NCBI GenBank assembly: GCA_001897615.1
Contig: MKTG01000089.1
Span: 16,235 to 53,122, forward strand
Reading direction: 5' to 3'
From: Burkholderiales bacterium 68-10
GTDB lineage: Bacteria; Pseudomonadota; Gammaproteobacteria; Burkholderiales; Burkholderiaceae_C
DNA: 36,888 nt
The notes under the pieces were generated by a model that saw only the letters and a program-made list of their open reading frames with translations, was not told where the DNA came from and made no database searches. Positions 1 to 6,390 of the stretch are shown here, one piece after another (position 1 is the first letter of the stretch; each line of letters begins with the position of its first letter). Made by a program: the position numbers and the translations under genes.

Positions 1-177
1 GCAGAAATGGGCGCGCGCCACTGGCAGGCGTGTCTAGATGCGGGCCTGGAAATGCCGACCGATACCTATGCTCAGTTTCCGCGTGGCGTCACACGAATTG
101 CCGAGCGCGAGGGCATAAAGCGCCAGACATTCACAAAGCGCCTGGACGCCTACCGCGCAGAAAAATTTAGCCGGTAA
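1..177 (+). CDS. C-terminal fragment of an unknown element protein (5' end outside window)
   Basis: An open frame enters from the left edge and ends at TAA 175-177, giving the last 58 residues of a protein. The visible tail contains GVTRIAEREGIKRQTFTKRL, which looks like a helix-turn-helix recognition segment, followed by a basic end (AYRAEKFSR). It lies upstream of a run of small same-strand genes typical of an integrated satellite element, so a DNA-binding role is plausible but only inferred. I do not recognise the family. The true start is off the window, and the length of the missing part is unknown. Confidence 0.55.
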   Translation, partial: AEMGARHWQACLDAGLEMPTDTYAQFPRGVTRIAEREGIKRQTFTKRLDAYRAEKFSR

Positions 178-187
178 TCGGCAACCA

Positions 188-342
188 AACGGCAACCGTC
201 GGCAACCGGTTGCAGGGCGAAATATGCGAAGAATCAGGAACCGTCAACAACGCCGAAAGGCAACGGACGGAACCCGATAGAGCCGCACGCAAGGGCCGAA
301 TTTGGAACCGTCCGAACACCCGCAAGGGAAAGGACGGAACCG
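188..342. promoter_or_regulatory. Leader with repeated GGcAACCG / GGAACCG motifs and a 12-bp palindrome
   Basis: This non-coding leader precedes the helix-turn-helix gene at 343. GGCAACCG occurs at 191 and 201, and GGAACCG at 237, 304 and 336. GCAACCGGTTGC at 202-213 is a perfect palindrome. The density of one short motif in about 150 bp suggests operator or iteron sites for a protein of the element. The same half-site recurs at 4385-4401 near the other end of the element. The function is inferred; no clear promoter hexamers are visible. Confidence 0.4.
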
Positions 343-588
343 ATGGAAACCACACTGCATAGCGCCCGCCGCGCTGCCACCGAGCCCCAGCAATTCCCAC
401 CGCTGGAACACGTCACCCGCCCCGCCGTCACCACGGGCGAGGCCGCGCACTACCTGAACCGCAAGCCGCAGACGCTGCGCGAATGGGCCTGCACTGAGAA
501 CGGCCCGCTGCGCCCGATGCGCGTCAATGGCCGCCTGGCCTGGCCGGTGGCTGAGCTGCGCCGCGTGCTGGGGGTGACGCACCAATGA
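343..588 (+). CDS. Small helix-turn-helix DNA-binding protein (AlpA/excisionase-like)
   Basis: An 81-residue protein. Residues about 29-78 (TTGEAAHYLNRKPQTLREWA, then a segment rich in R/P/W ending VAELRRVLG) match the layout of the MerR-like helix-turn-helix used by AlpA-type regulators and excisionases: a helix-turn-helix, a short wing with an aromatic residue, and a closing helix. The N-terminal 28 residues look unstructured. Such proteins in satellites usually act as excisionase or as activator of the integrase or replication operon. An A-rich, G-rich stretch (GGAAAGGACGG) provides the ribosome site. Its stop overlaps the next start in ATGA, so the two are co-translated. The motif-rich leader upstream may be its binding region; this is inference. 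Confidence 0.7.
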   Translation: METTLHSARRAATEPQQFPPLEHVTRPAVTTGEAAHYLNRKPQTLREWACTENGPLRPMRVNGRLAWPVAELRRVLGVTHQ

Positions 589-947
589 AAAAACCCGCTG
601 CACCGGCCATGGCGCAAGCGGGATTTTTCGAGGAACCTAGCACCCAGAATTGTACCGGCAAGCCGCCCGTTTTCAAAGGCACCAACAACCCGCGCGCCCT
701 GCGCCTGCTGCACCTGCTGCTGAACCGCCCCAGCGTGTCGCGTGAAGCTGTTGACCGCGAAGCAGGATGCTCGAATGGCCCCGCGCTGGTGGCAACCCTG
801 CGCGAGCTGGGATTGGGTGAAACGCACCTGCCCTGCACCCGCATCAAGGTTATCGACCGCGATGGCCGCGCCTGCTTTCCGGGCGTGTACTACCTGAGCG
901 AGCCGGGCCGCAAGGCCATCATTCGCCAGTTGTCGGGGGTTGCCTGA
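585..947 (+). CDS. Winged-helix-like hypothetical protein of the element
   Basis: A 120-residue protein that starts inside the ATGA overlap with the preceding gene and ends in TGATG, which also begins the primase-helicase gene. All three are therefore translationally coupled. The first 35 residues are low-complexity. Residues about 36-115 (RALRLLHLLLNRPSVSREAV, later GPALVATLRELGLG and a YYLSEPGRKAI end) look like a winged helix: two helices, a recognition helix with a CSNG turn, then a beta wing ending in a restriction/transcription-style 'L(S)xxG(R)' motif. I do not recognise a named family. Position suggests a replication accessory or regulator. Confidence 0.65.
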   Translation: MKKPAAPAMAQAGFFEEPSTQNCTGKPPVFKGTNNPRALRLLHLLLNRPSVSREAVDREAGCSNGPALVATLRELGLGETHLPCTRIKVIDRDGRACFPGVYYLSEPGRKAIIRQLSGVA

Positions 948-2860
948 TGTTGACCACCACCGACACCGAACGCGCCCGCGCCGCGCTGCAATCCATACCG
1001 CCCGACTGCGACCGCGATACATGGGTGCGCGCTGGCATGGCCGCCCATGCTGCCGGCCTGGACTTCGACACCTTCGACAGTTGGAGCGCCCAGGCCGATA
1101 ACTACGATGCCCGCGCAGCGCGTGACACCTGGCGCAGTTTCAAGCCCGGCAAGGGCGTAGGCGCTGGCACGCTGCACCGCATGGCCGCAGAGCACGGGCA
1201 CCAGCAAGAACGCCCCGCCAAGGCCATCAAACGGGCCGCTGCCGACGTGTGGGCGCGCTGTGAGCCCGCGACGAACGCGCACCCGTACATCGTGCGCAAG
1301 GCCGCAGCCGGCGTGCAGCTCGATGGCCTGCGCGTGGTGCCCCAGGGCGACCCGCTGCACATCGGAGGAAGCAGCATGGCCGGCGCGCTGGCCGTGCCCG
1401 CCTACGCTGCCGACGGCACGCTGCAATCCTTGCAGTTGATACCGCCCGAGGGCAAGAAGATGAACCTGCCCGGCGCACCCATGGCCGGCGCATCGCACAC
1501 CGTTGGCACGCCCGGCGATGGGCCGCTGTACCTGGTGGAGGGCATCGGGCAAGCATGGGCTTGCTGGCAAGCGACGGGCCGCGCCGCCGTGGTGGCTTTC
1601 GGCTGGGGCAATGTGGGCACGGTGGCGCGCGCTATTCTGGAAAAGGATAACGCTGCCCGCCTGGTGCTGGTGCCCGACACTGGCAAAGAGCAAGCCGCCG
1701 CAGAAATTGCGCGTGAGCTGCAATGCGCCGTGGCCGCCATGCCCGAGGGCGAAGCGAGCAACTTTGACGCGAACGACCTGCTGCAACGCGACGGGGCCGA
1801 CGTGCTGGCCGCGCTGCTGGAATCTGCAACGGCACCCGAGCCCGAACCGCCGCGCTACCGCCTGCTGACTGGCGCAGACTTGAACGCCATGCCGCCGCTG
1901 GCCTGGCGCATCCGTGGCGTATTGCCCGCCCAGGGGCTGGCCGCGCTGTATGGCCCCAGCACATCCGGCAAATCGTTTCTCGCCTTTGACATGGCCGCCG
2001 CCATCGCCCAGGGCCGGGACTGGTTCGCGCATCGCGTGACACCCGCGCCCGTGGTGTATCTCGCACTAGAGGGCGAAGGCGGTTTCAAGGGGCGCACCAA
2101 AGCATGGGAGCTGGTGAACCATGGCGAGCTGCCGGCCGGCCTGCACCTGGTATTGCAACCGTTCAACCTGACCGAGCCCCAGGACGTGGCAGACCTGGCC
2201 GCCGTGGTGCCTGCGGGGGCCGTGGTGATAGTGGACACCCTGAACCGCGCCGCGCCGCTGGCCGATGAAAACGCCAGCAAGGACATGGGCGAAATCCTGC
2301 AAGCCGCAAAGCGCCTGCAATCCCTGACTGCCGGCCTGGTGCTGCTGGTGCACCACTCGGGCAAGGACGCAACGCGCGGACTGCGCGGACATTCGAGCTT
2401 GTTTGCCGCCATGGACGCCGCTATCGAGGTGGCACGCGACGGCGACCGGCGCGAATGGAAGGTGGCGAAGGCGAAGGACGGCGAGGACGGCAAGGCGCAC
2501 CCTTTCCGCCTGGCCGTGCAACCGCTGGGCACCGACAGCGACGGCGAGGAAATCACTTCATGCGTGGTGCAACCCGACACCACCGCCCAGGCCGTGCGAG
2601 CCGTGAAGCTGCCCCAGGGCGGAAATCAGCGGATTGCCTTTGACGCGCTGCGCCCCGTGTTCAAAGCTGACGGGCGAACCGGCATTGATGGCGCACCACC
2701 GCTGCGCCTTTGCCTGGAACTTGAAGCCGCCATTGCCGCCGCCGCTGGTGCCCTGCCGGTGGCGAACGACCGCAAGGCAGAGCGCGCCAGAGCTGCAATC
2801 ACTGGCCTGATTGCAAGGGGCGTGCTGGTGCATCGGGAAGGCTGGATATGGCAAAGCTGA
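947..2860 (+). CDS. Satellite primase-helicase (PriCT_2, Toprim-like and RepA/AAA_25-type ATPase domains)
   Basis: A 637-residue replication protein. Residues about 8-85 (RARAALQSIPPDCDRDTWVR through a W-S/F-K-PGKG-GxGTL-RMA pattern) match the PriCT_2 domain that follows prim/pol or DnaG-like cores. Residues about 190-270 resemble a Toprim domain (YLVEGIGQAWA, then VLVPDTGKEQAA). The C-terminal half is a RepA/KaiC-like hexameric helicase with Walker A GPSTSGKS at 336-343, Walker B VVIVDTLNR and sensor VLLVHHSGKD. Such proteins start replication of P4-like satellites and plasmid-like phages. No separate N-terminal prim/pol domain is visible, so priming may be weak or rely on the host. It is coupled to the upstream gene by TGATG, and the gene at 2848 starts inside its last codons. 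A repeat cluster lies just downstream. Confidence 0.88.
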   Translation: MLTTTDTERARAALQSIPPDCDRDTWVRAGMAAHAAGLDFDTFDSWSAQADNYDARAARDTWRSFKPGKGVGAGTLHRMAAEHGHQQERPAKAIKRAAADVWARCEPATNAHPYIVRKAAAGVQLDGLRVVPQGDPLHIGGSSMAGALAVPAYAADGTLQSLQLIPPEGKKMNLPGAPMAGASHTVGTPGDGPLYLVEGIGQAWACWQATGRAAVVAFGWGNVGTVARAILEKDNAARLVLVPDTGKEQAAAEIARELQCAVAAMPEGEASNFDANDLLQRDGADVLAALLESATAPEPEPPRYRLLTGADLNAMPPLAWRIRGVLPAQGLAALYGPSTSGKSFLAFDMAAAIAQGRDWFAHRVTPAPVVYLALEGEGGFKGRTKAWELVNHGELPAGLHLVLQPFNLTEPQDVADLAAVVPAGAVVIVDTLNRAAPLADENASKDMGEILQAAKRLQSLTAGLVLLVHHSGKDATRGLRGHSSLFAAMDAAIEVARDGDRREWKVAKAKDGEDGKAHPFRLAVQPLGTDSDGEEITSCVVQPDTTAQAVRAVKLPQGGNQRIAFDALRPVFKADGRTGIDGAPPLRLCLELEAAIAAAAGALPVANDRKAERARAAITGLIARGVLVHREGWIWQS

Positions 2861-3147
2861 CGCCCCGAAATTCCCCGAAAACCCCGAAAACGGGGAAGCC
2901 CGGGCCCGAAATTCCCCGCGCCCTATATATAGGGCGGGGGAAAAACGGGGGAACTTCCCGGGGGCTGGAGCTGAGCGACTACATCACTCACGCCATGCGC
3001 TGCACCCGCTGCACCACCGCCGCCCGCCTGCCTGGTGCAAAACGCTGCCGGCCTGGTGCTGAGCTGTGGCGCGACTACCTGGCCGCGCTGCCCGAGCCCG
3101 TCAACGACAGCGCACGCCGCTGTGCAGCGCACCCGCAGGGGCCGTGA
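2848..3147 (+). CDS. Small cysteine-containing hypothetical protein
   Basis: A 99-residue frame starting at an ATG that overlaps the last 13 bases of the primase-helicase gene. The first third is a Pro/Lys/Gly-rich sequence encoded by the CCCCGAAA repeat tract. The remainder (LELSDYITHAMRCTRCTTAA, later CRPGAELWRDYLAALPEP) has normal high-GC codon use and a CxxC motif followed by two more cysteines, suggesting a small zinc-binding fold. An internal ATG at 2995 is an alternative start that would exclude the repeat tract. I do not recognise the family. Similar small proteins are usual beside satellite primases. Confidence 0.55.
   Translation: MAKLTPRNSPKTPKTGKPGPEIPRALYIGRGKNGGTSRGLELSDYITHAMRCTRCTTAARLPGAKRCRPGAELWRDYLAALPEPVNDSARRCAAHPQGP
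2862..2960. repeat. Iteron-like repeats and 18-bp palindrome; candidate origin of replication
   Basis: CCCCGAAA occurs at 2863, 2873 and 2882. CCCGAAATTCCCCG is repeated exactly at 2864-2877 and 2905-2918. These are followed by a perfect palindrome CGCCCTATATATAGGGCG (2919-2936) whose centre is the longest A/T run nearby, then GGGG-AAAAA-CGGGGG. Short direct repeats beside an A/T-rich dyad, immediately after a replication initiator gene, is the usual layout of plasmid and satellite origins. The region also codes for the N-terminus of a small protein, so it could instead be an autoregulatory site. The role is inferred. Confidence 0.45.
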
Positions 3148-3196
3148 CTGCTGGCCGCCCTGCACCATCAACCCGATTCATTGAAAGGAAAGCACC

Positions 3197-3463
3197 GTGA
3201 AAAACGAAACCCAGTACGACAAGCTGATGCGCCCGCGTGCCATCGCAACCCCGCCCGCCCGGGGCTTTAATGGGCCGATGGCCATCAAGATTGCCCAGCA
3301 CCAAGCCATCGCCGCCGCGCTGGCGCAATGCCCCGGCGCAAGCCTGGCAACGCTGGCCCTGAGCGAACACGAGCGCAACGCCATCCGCAATCGAGCAGGC
3401 CGTATCGCCCAGGCCCGCCGTGAGCAGGCCGCACGCCCTGGTGCAACGCCTGCACGTCGATAA
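3197..3463 (+). CDS. Hypothetical protein of the element
   Basis: An 88-residue basic protein starting with GTG after a good ribosome site (GAAAGGAAA). The sequence has a central helical stretch (MAIKIAQHQAIAAALAQCPG) and ends in an Arg/Ala-rich segment (NAIRNRAGRIAQARREQAAR). No recognisable domain is present. It shares the same style of ribosome site with the next gene (3485), 21 bases after its stop, so the two probably form one transcript. Codon use matches the surrounding element genes, which supports its being real. Confidence 0.6.
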   Translation: MKNETQYDKLMRPRAIATPPARGFNGPMAIKIAQHQAIAAALAQCPGASLATLALSEHERNAIRNRAGRIAQARREQAARPGATPARR

Positions 3464-3484
3464 CCACCACCGAAAGGAAAAACC

Positions 3485-4177
3485 ATGAGCGAGAAACTCA
3501 AACCCCTGTCCGAACACCCGGACTATCACAACGCCGCCGAGCGCCTGGCGCACTTTCACCGTGAGCTGGCCGCCGCCCAGGCTGAGGCCGCCCGCATTGA
3601 CGTAGAGCGCCTGGCAGCGCCTGGACAACGCCCGGCAGATGACCCGCTCGCACGGGCTGATGCACTGCTGTCTGGTGCCGAGCCGACGCCCGGCCTGTCC
3701 CTGCGAGCCAGCAAGAACAGCGAACTGATTACCGCGCTGCGCAAGGCCATCGCCGCCCAGGCCATCGTGCTACGGGACATCGCCCGAGCGCACGCGGCAG
3801 AGGTTCGCAAGCAGATGACAGCCGAGCACATCAAGCTGGCGCAGGCCGTGCTGAACGCCGCCGATGCGCTGGTGCAGGCAAACGAGGCTGAGGCCCATTT
3901 CCGCAGGGAACTCGCATCGATGGGCTACGACGATGCGCTGCCGGCAATGAGCTATGCGCCGCCGCCCGAGCGCATGGTCGATTTGACGGGGGGCTATGGC
4001 CTGGCCTGGCGCACCGAAGTTTCGGACTACATCCGCACGGGCCGCACCGCCGCTGAACTGGACGGAGCAAAGCGCGACGCCGATGCCGCCGTGCAGGCCG
4101 CAGCGAAAGCCGCCCAGGCCGCCCGCCCGAAGAAAGCACCAGCAGCGAACCCGAGCAAGGGCGAGCTGGTGAGCTAA
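3485..4177 (+). CDS. Alanine-rich coiled-coil hypothetical protein
   Basis: A 230-residue protein preceded by GAAAGGAAAAACC, a strong ribosome site. Residues about 15-45 and 95-150 are Ala/Glu/Arg-rich helices with coiled-coil character (AERLAHFHRELAAAQAEAAR; ALRKAIAAQAIVLRDIARAH). A GYGLAW segment near residue 175 is followed by another helical Ala/Lys-rich tail (AAVQAAAKAAQAARPKKAPA). There is no signal peptide or membrane segment. I do not recognise the family. Its place after the replication genes and before a structured non-coding stretch fits a structural or accessory protein of the satellite. Confidence 0.65.
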   Translation: MSEKLKPLSEHPDYHNAAERLAHFHRELAAAQAEAARIDVERLAAPGQRPADDPLARADALLSGAEPTPGLSLRASKNSELITALRKAIAAQAIVLRDIARAHAAEVRKQMTAEHIKLAQAVLNAADALVQANEAEAHFRRELASMGYDDALPAMSYAPPPERMVDLTGGYGLAWRTEVSDYIRTGRTAAELDGAKRDADAAVQAAAKAAQAARPKKAPAANPSKGELVS

Positions 4178-4182
4178 CCCGA

Positions 4183-4411
4183 ACTGACGCGGGAGAGCAG
4201 TCCGTCGGGACTTGCCCGACAGCCGGCAGGGGCGTCAACCCCGTGGCCGGCACCTTCACCCAGGGGGCCGCGAAAGTTGACAGCAACGTCAGTGGAAACC
4301 GCCCTGTTTCCTCGTTTTCAACGCTACCTGCAAAAAAAAGCCGGGCCGCCTGCCACCCCAGGGGACTACCAAAAGTCTAGCAATGGTTGCCGCTGGCAAC
4401 CGCCCTGTTTC
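4183..4411 (+). other. Non-coding stretch with several nested hairpins (RNA structure candidate)
   Basis: The 273 bases between genes (4178-4450) hold no convincing gene but many inverted repeats. An outer stem ACTGACG (4183-4189) pairs with CGTCAGT (4287-4293) and encloses GTCGGG-acttg-CCCGAC (4204-4220) and GCCGGC-a-GGGG-cgtcaa-CCCC-gtg-GCCGGC (4222-4251). Next come GGAAAC-cgccct-GTTTCC (4294-4311) and GGTTGC-cgctg-GCAACC (4385-4401). A 17-base unit GGmAACCGCCCTGTTTC is repeated at 4294 and 4395 with one mismatch. It may be a structured leader, a small RNA, or regulatory DNA for the gene at 4451. No U-tract follows the hairpins, so a simple terminator is unlikely. Confidence 0.4.
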
Positions 4412-4450
4412 TCACGCACAGATTAAATCCGCCGTGGAGCTGCATTCAAG

Positions 4451-4681
4451 ATGCCCCGACAAGCCCGACATAGCCCGAACTGGGGCGGCGCACGCCCAGG
4501 TGCTGGCCGCAAACCTGCCCCGCCGCTGCTGGTGCAACTGCCCGAGCGTGCCGACCCGCTGCAATGGCTACTGGCCGCGATGAACTGCCCCGCCCTGCCG
4601 ATGCGCCTACGGGCCGACGTTGCCGCCTTCCTGCTGCCCTACTGCCGCCCCAGCAAGCGAAGCCGCTCAGAAGCCACGTAG
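4451..4681 (+). CDS. Small basic phage-type protein with GGARPGAGRKP motif
   Basis: A 76-residue protein beginning MPRQARHSPNWGGARPGAGR. The GGxRPGAGRKP motif near residues 12-22 is an AT-hook-like basic motif found at the N-terminus of many phage DNA-packaging small subunits and other phage DNA-binding proteins. Residues 38-70 (LQWLLAAMNCPALPMRLRAD then VAAFLLPY) resemble the helical repeat seen after that motif in terminase small-subunit-like proteins. At 76 residues it is much shorter than a full terminase small subunit. A rho-independent terminator follows directly. The DNA-binding role is a family-based inference. Confidence 0.6.
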   Translation: MPRQARHSPNWGGARPGAGRKPAPPLLVQLPERADPLQWLLAAMNCPALPMRLRADVAAFLLPYCRPSKRSRSEAT

Positions 4682-4702
4682 AGCCCCGTAGGGGGCTTTT
4701 TT
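4682..4702 (+). terminator. Rho-independent terminator
   Basis: AGCCCC (4682-4687), a short GTAG loop, GGGGCT (4692-4697), then a run of T to 4702. It follows the stop of the gene at 4451-4681 by one base and marks the end of the element's rightward transcript. Confidence 0.8.
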
Positions 4703-4809
4703 CTTGCCTGGTGCGACGTGGGGTAGCGTGAGCGCGCCAGCGCGCGCGTAGAGGGCGCAGGCCATCCAACGGCGCAGGCAGATTTGGGAGGCGCTGCACC
4801 CGGAAGAAA

Positions 4810-4838
4810 CTGAGGTGGAAAGAGTCTTTCCACCTCAG
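4810..4838. repeat. Perfect 14-bp inverted repeat around one base
   Basis: CTGAGGTGGAAAGA, a single G, then TCTTTCCACCTCAG. The repeat is perfect over 14 bp on each arm and falls inside the decayed ParB-like frame. It could be a small inserted palindromic unit, an operator, or a cruciform-forming site. Confidence 0.75.
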
Positions 4839-4992
4839 TATTACGCCGGGCAACTCGGTGGCGCACGACCGCAAGAAAAGGGCTTCGCTGCCAGCACCGC
4901 CGCCGCCGCTGGCATGACCAAGCAGGCCATCAACCAGCACCTTGCCCGCGCCGATGCCCTAGGCGATGACCTGGAGCGCATCAAGGGCACCA

Positions 4993-5081
4993 GCATCACC
5001 CGCGCGCGCGTGGAGGGCACGCAAGCCGGGAGGGTGTTTAGTCAACTAAACACGCATCACCCGCGCGCGCGTGGAGGGCAC
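4993..5081. repeat. Pair of perfect 28-bp direct repeats flanking a dyad
   Basis: A 28-base unit beginning GCATCACCCGCGCG and ending GGAGGGCAC occurs at 4993-5020 and again, identical, at 5054-5081. Between them lies GTGTTTAGT-CA-ACTAAACAC (5034-5053), a perfect 9-bp inverted repeat that is much richer in A/T than its surroundings. A small palindrome flanked by a duplication of the host sequence is compatible with an insertion or slippage event in the ParB-like remnant. Confidence 0.75.
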
Positions 5082-5098
5082 CTTGCCCGCCTGGCCGT

Positions 5099-5119
5099 CA
5101 CTTGCGGTTTCCGCAAGTG
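5099..5119. repeat. Perfect 9-bp hairpin at the end of the ParB-like remnant
   Basis: CACTTGCGG-TTT-CCGCAAGTG. The last bases include the TGA that closes the remnant frame. There is no T-tract after it, so a rho-independent terminator is not supported. Confidence 0.7.
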
Positions 5120-5173
5120 AGCCGCCCAGGCGCTTTGCTGGTGCTGGCCGTGCTGGTGCAAAAACCCTGTACC

Positions 5174-5194
5174 GGTGGCTACATGGTGGCTACA
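5174..5194. promoter_or_regulatory. Candidate integrase arm-type sites (two tandem GGTGGCTACA, 11-bp period)
   Basis: GGTGGCTACA at 5174-5183 and again at 5185-5194, one helical turn apart, 60 bp from the tRNA-Ile 3' end where the element joins the chromosome. The second element has TTGCCTACAG in tandem with the same 11-bp period next to its own att. Tandem short sites near att are usual binding sites for the N-terminal domain of tyrosine integrases; the role is inferred. Confidence 0.45.
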
Positions 5195-5253
5195 CGGGCC
5201 GGAAAAACAAAAACCGCACTATGTTTTACGTAGCACGGCTTCCTTATCTGTAT

Positions 5254-5319
<66 letters not shown>

Positions 5320-5329
<10 letters not shown>

Positions 5330-6363
5330 GCCGGCCGGGATTCTAGTGTGGTGTCCGCGGGCCGTCCCTGACTCAGCGCATTGCTGACCAGGCGCGCCGT
5401 GATGTCGACGATCTGGATCATGCGGTCGTAGGGCATGCGGGTGGGGCCGATCACGCCCAGCGTGCCCACCACTTGGCCGTCCACCTCATAGGGCGCGCTG
5501 ACCACCGACAGGTCTTCCACCGGCACGGTCTGGCTTTCGCCGCCGATGAAGATGCGCACCCCCTCAGCCTGGCTGGACATGTCCAGCAGGCGCATCAGCT
5601 GGGCCTTCTGCTCGAACAGCTCGAAGGCGCGGCGCAGCTGGTTCATGTCGCCCGAGAAGTCACTCACCGCCAGCAGGTTGCGCTCGCCCGAGATGACCAC
5701 CTCGTCCTGCGCCTGCGTCATGGCCTCGCTGCCCAGCTGCACGGCGGCGTGCATCAGCTTGGCGATCTCGCCGCGCAGGCTGTCGACTTCCTGGCGCAGG
5801 CGCAGGCGCACCTGCTCGATGTCCAGGCCCGAGAAATGGGCGTTGAGGTAGTTGGAGGCCTGCTGCAGCTCCGACGCCGTGTAGTCGGTGTCGGTGAACA
5901 GCACGCGGTTCTGCACGTCGCCGTCGGGCGCGACGATGATGAGCAGCAGCCGCCGCTCGGACAGGCGCAGGAATTCGATGTGCCGAAACGCCGACGAGCG
6001 CCGCGGCGCCATCACCACGCCGACGAACTGCGACAGGTTGGACAGCAGCTGCGCCGCGTGGGCAATGACCCGCTGCGGCTGTTCGGCGGGCAGCTGGGGC
6101 GCCTCGAAGTCGGCGCGCTGGGCGGTGAGCATGGTGTCGACGAACAGCCGATAGCCGCGCGCCGTCGGCACCCGCCCGGCCGAGGTGTGGGGGCTGGCGA
6201 TCAGGCCCAGCGCCTCCAGGTCCGACATGACGTTGCGGATGGTGGCGGGCGACAGCTCCAGCCCCGGGGCGCGCGACAGCGTGCGCGAGCCCACCGGCTG
6301 ACCCTCGGCGATGTAGCGCTCGATCAGCGTCTTGAGCAGCAGGCGTGCGCGGTCGTCCAGCAT
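5320..6363 (-). CDS. hrcA: Heat-inducible transcription repressor HrcA
   Basis: A 347-residue protein, the usual HrcA length. The N-terminal winged helix ([20 protein letters not shown], then PVGSRTL and [16 protein letters not shown]) binds the CIRCE operator of groE/dnaK genes. The body shows the GAF-like core ([18 protein letters not shown]) and the conserved C-terminal [13 protein letters not shown]. HrcA is released on heat shock when GroEL is occupied by unfolded protein. It is divergent from nadK with only 27 bp between start codons. Its last 10 bases, including the stop, coincide with the 5' end of tRNA-Ile. No CIRCE inverted repeat is visible upstream, so autoregulation is not evident. 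Confidence 0.97.
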
Positions 6364-6390
6364 TCAAAATCATTATGATGTAATTTGCTC
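6364..6390. promoter_or_regulatory. Divergent hrcA/nadK promoter region, probably leaderless starts
   Basis: The 27-bp spacer is strongly A/T-rich in a GC-rich context. TATGAT at 6374-6379 lies 11 bp before the nadK ATG; on the other strand CATAAT (6377-6372) lies 8 bp before the hrcA ATG. The two -10 candidates overlap. Neither start has a Shine-Dalgarno sequence, so both transcripts would begin at or within a few bases of the start codon. The -35 elements would lie inside the opposite gene and are not clear. Confidence 0.5.

Larger units (their letters stand above)
4752..5120 (+). pseudogene. Decayed ParB-like partition/DNA-binding gene remnant
   Basis: The frame from 4752 reads like the middle of a ParB/KorB-type protein: QRRRQIWEALHPEE, then GFAASTAAAAGMTKQAINQH, then LARADALGDDLERIKGTS. 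In the family the TKQAINQHLARADALGDDL segment is the helix-turn-helix, and it is normally followed by LDKGVELDAL. Here the frame runs instead into a GC-repeat (ITRARVEG), a palindrome and a hairpin, and stops at 5118-5120. Upstream a TAG at 4749-4751 and a terminator remove the N-terminal half. A GTG at 4815 could start a 101-residue protein, but it would lack most of the domain. I judge it non-functional. Palindromes at 4810, 5034 and 5099 interrupt it. Confidence 0.65.

Noticed and set aside
4204-4251. Rho-independent terminator after the coiled-coil gene
   Set aside because: Strong stems are present but no T-tract follows either hairpin.
4993-5081. CRISPR array
   Set aside because: Only two repeats are present, the spacer holds a palindrome, and no cas genes lie nearby; they lie in a decayed coding frame.
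4815-5120. A functional 101-residue protein starting at GTG 4815
   Set aside because: It would contain only the helix-turn-helix piece of a ParB-like protein and a tail made of repeat sequence; the upstream in-frame similarity before 4815 shows that it is a remnant.
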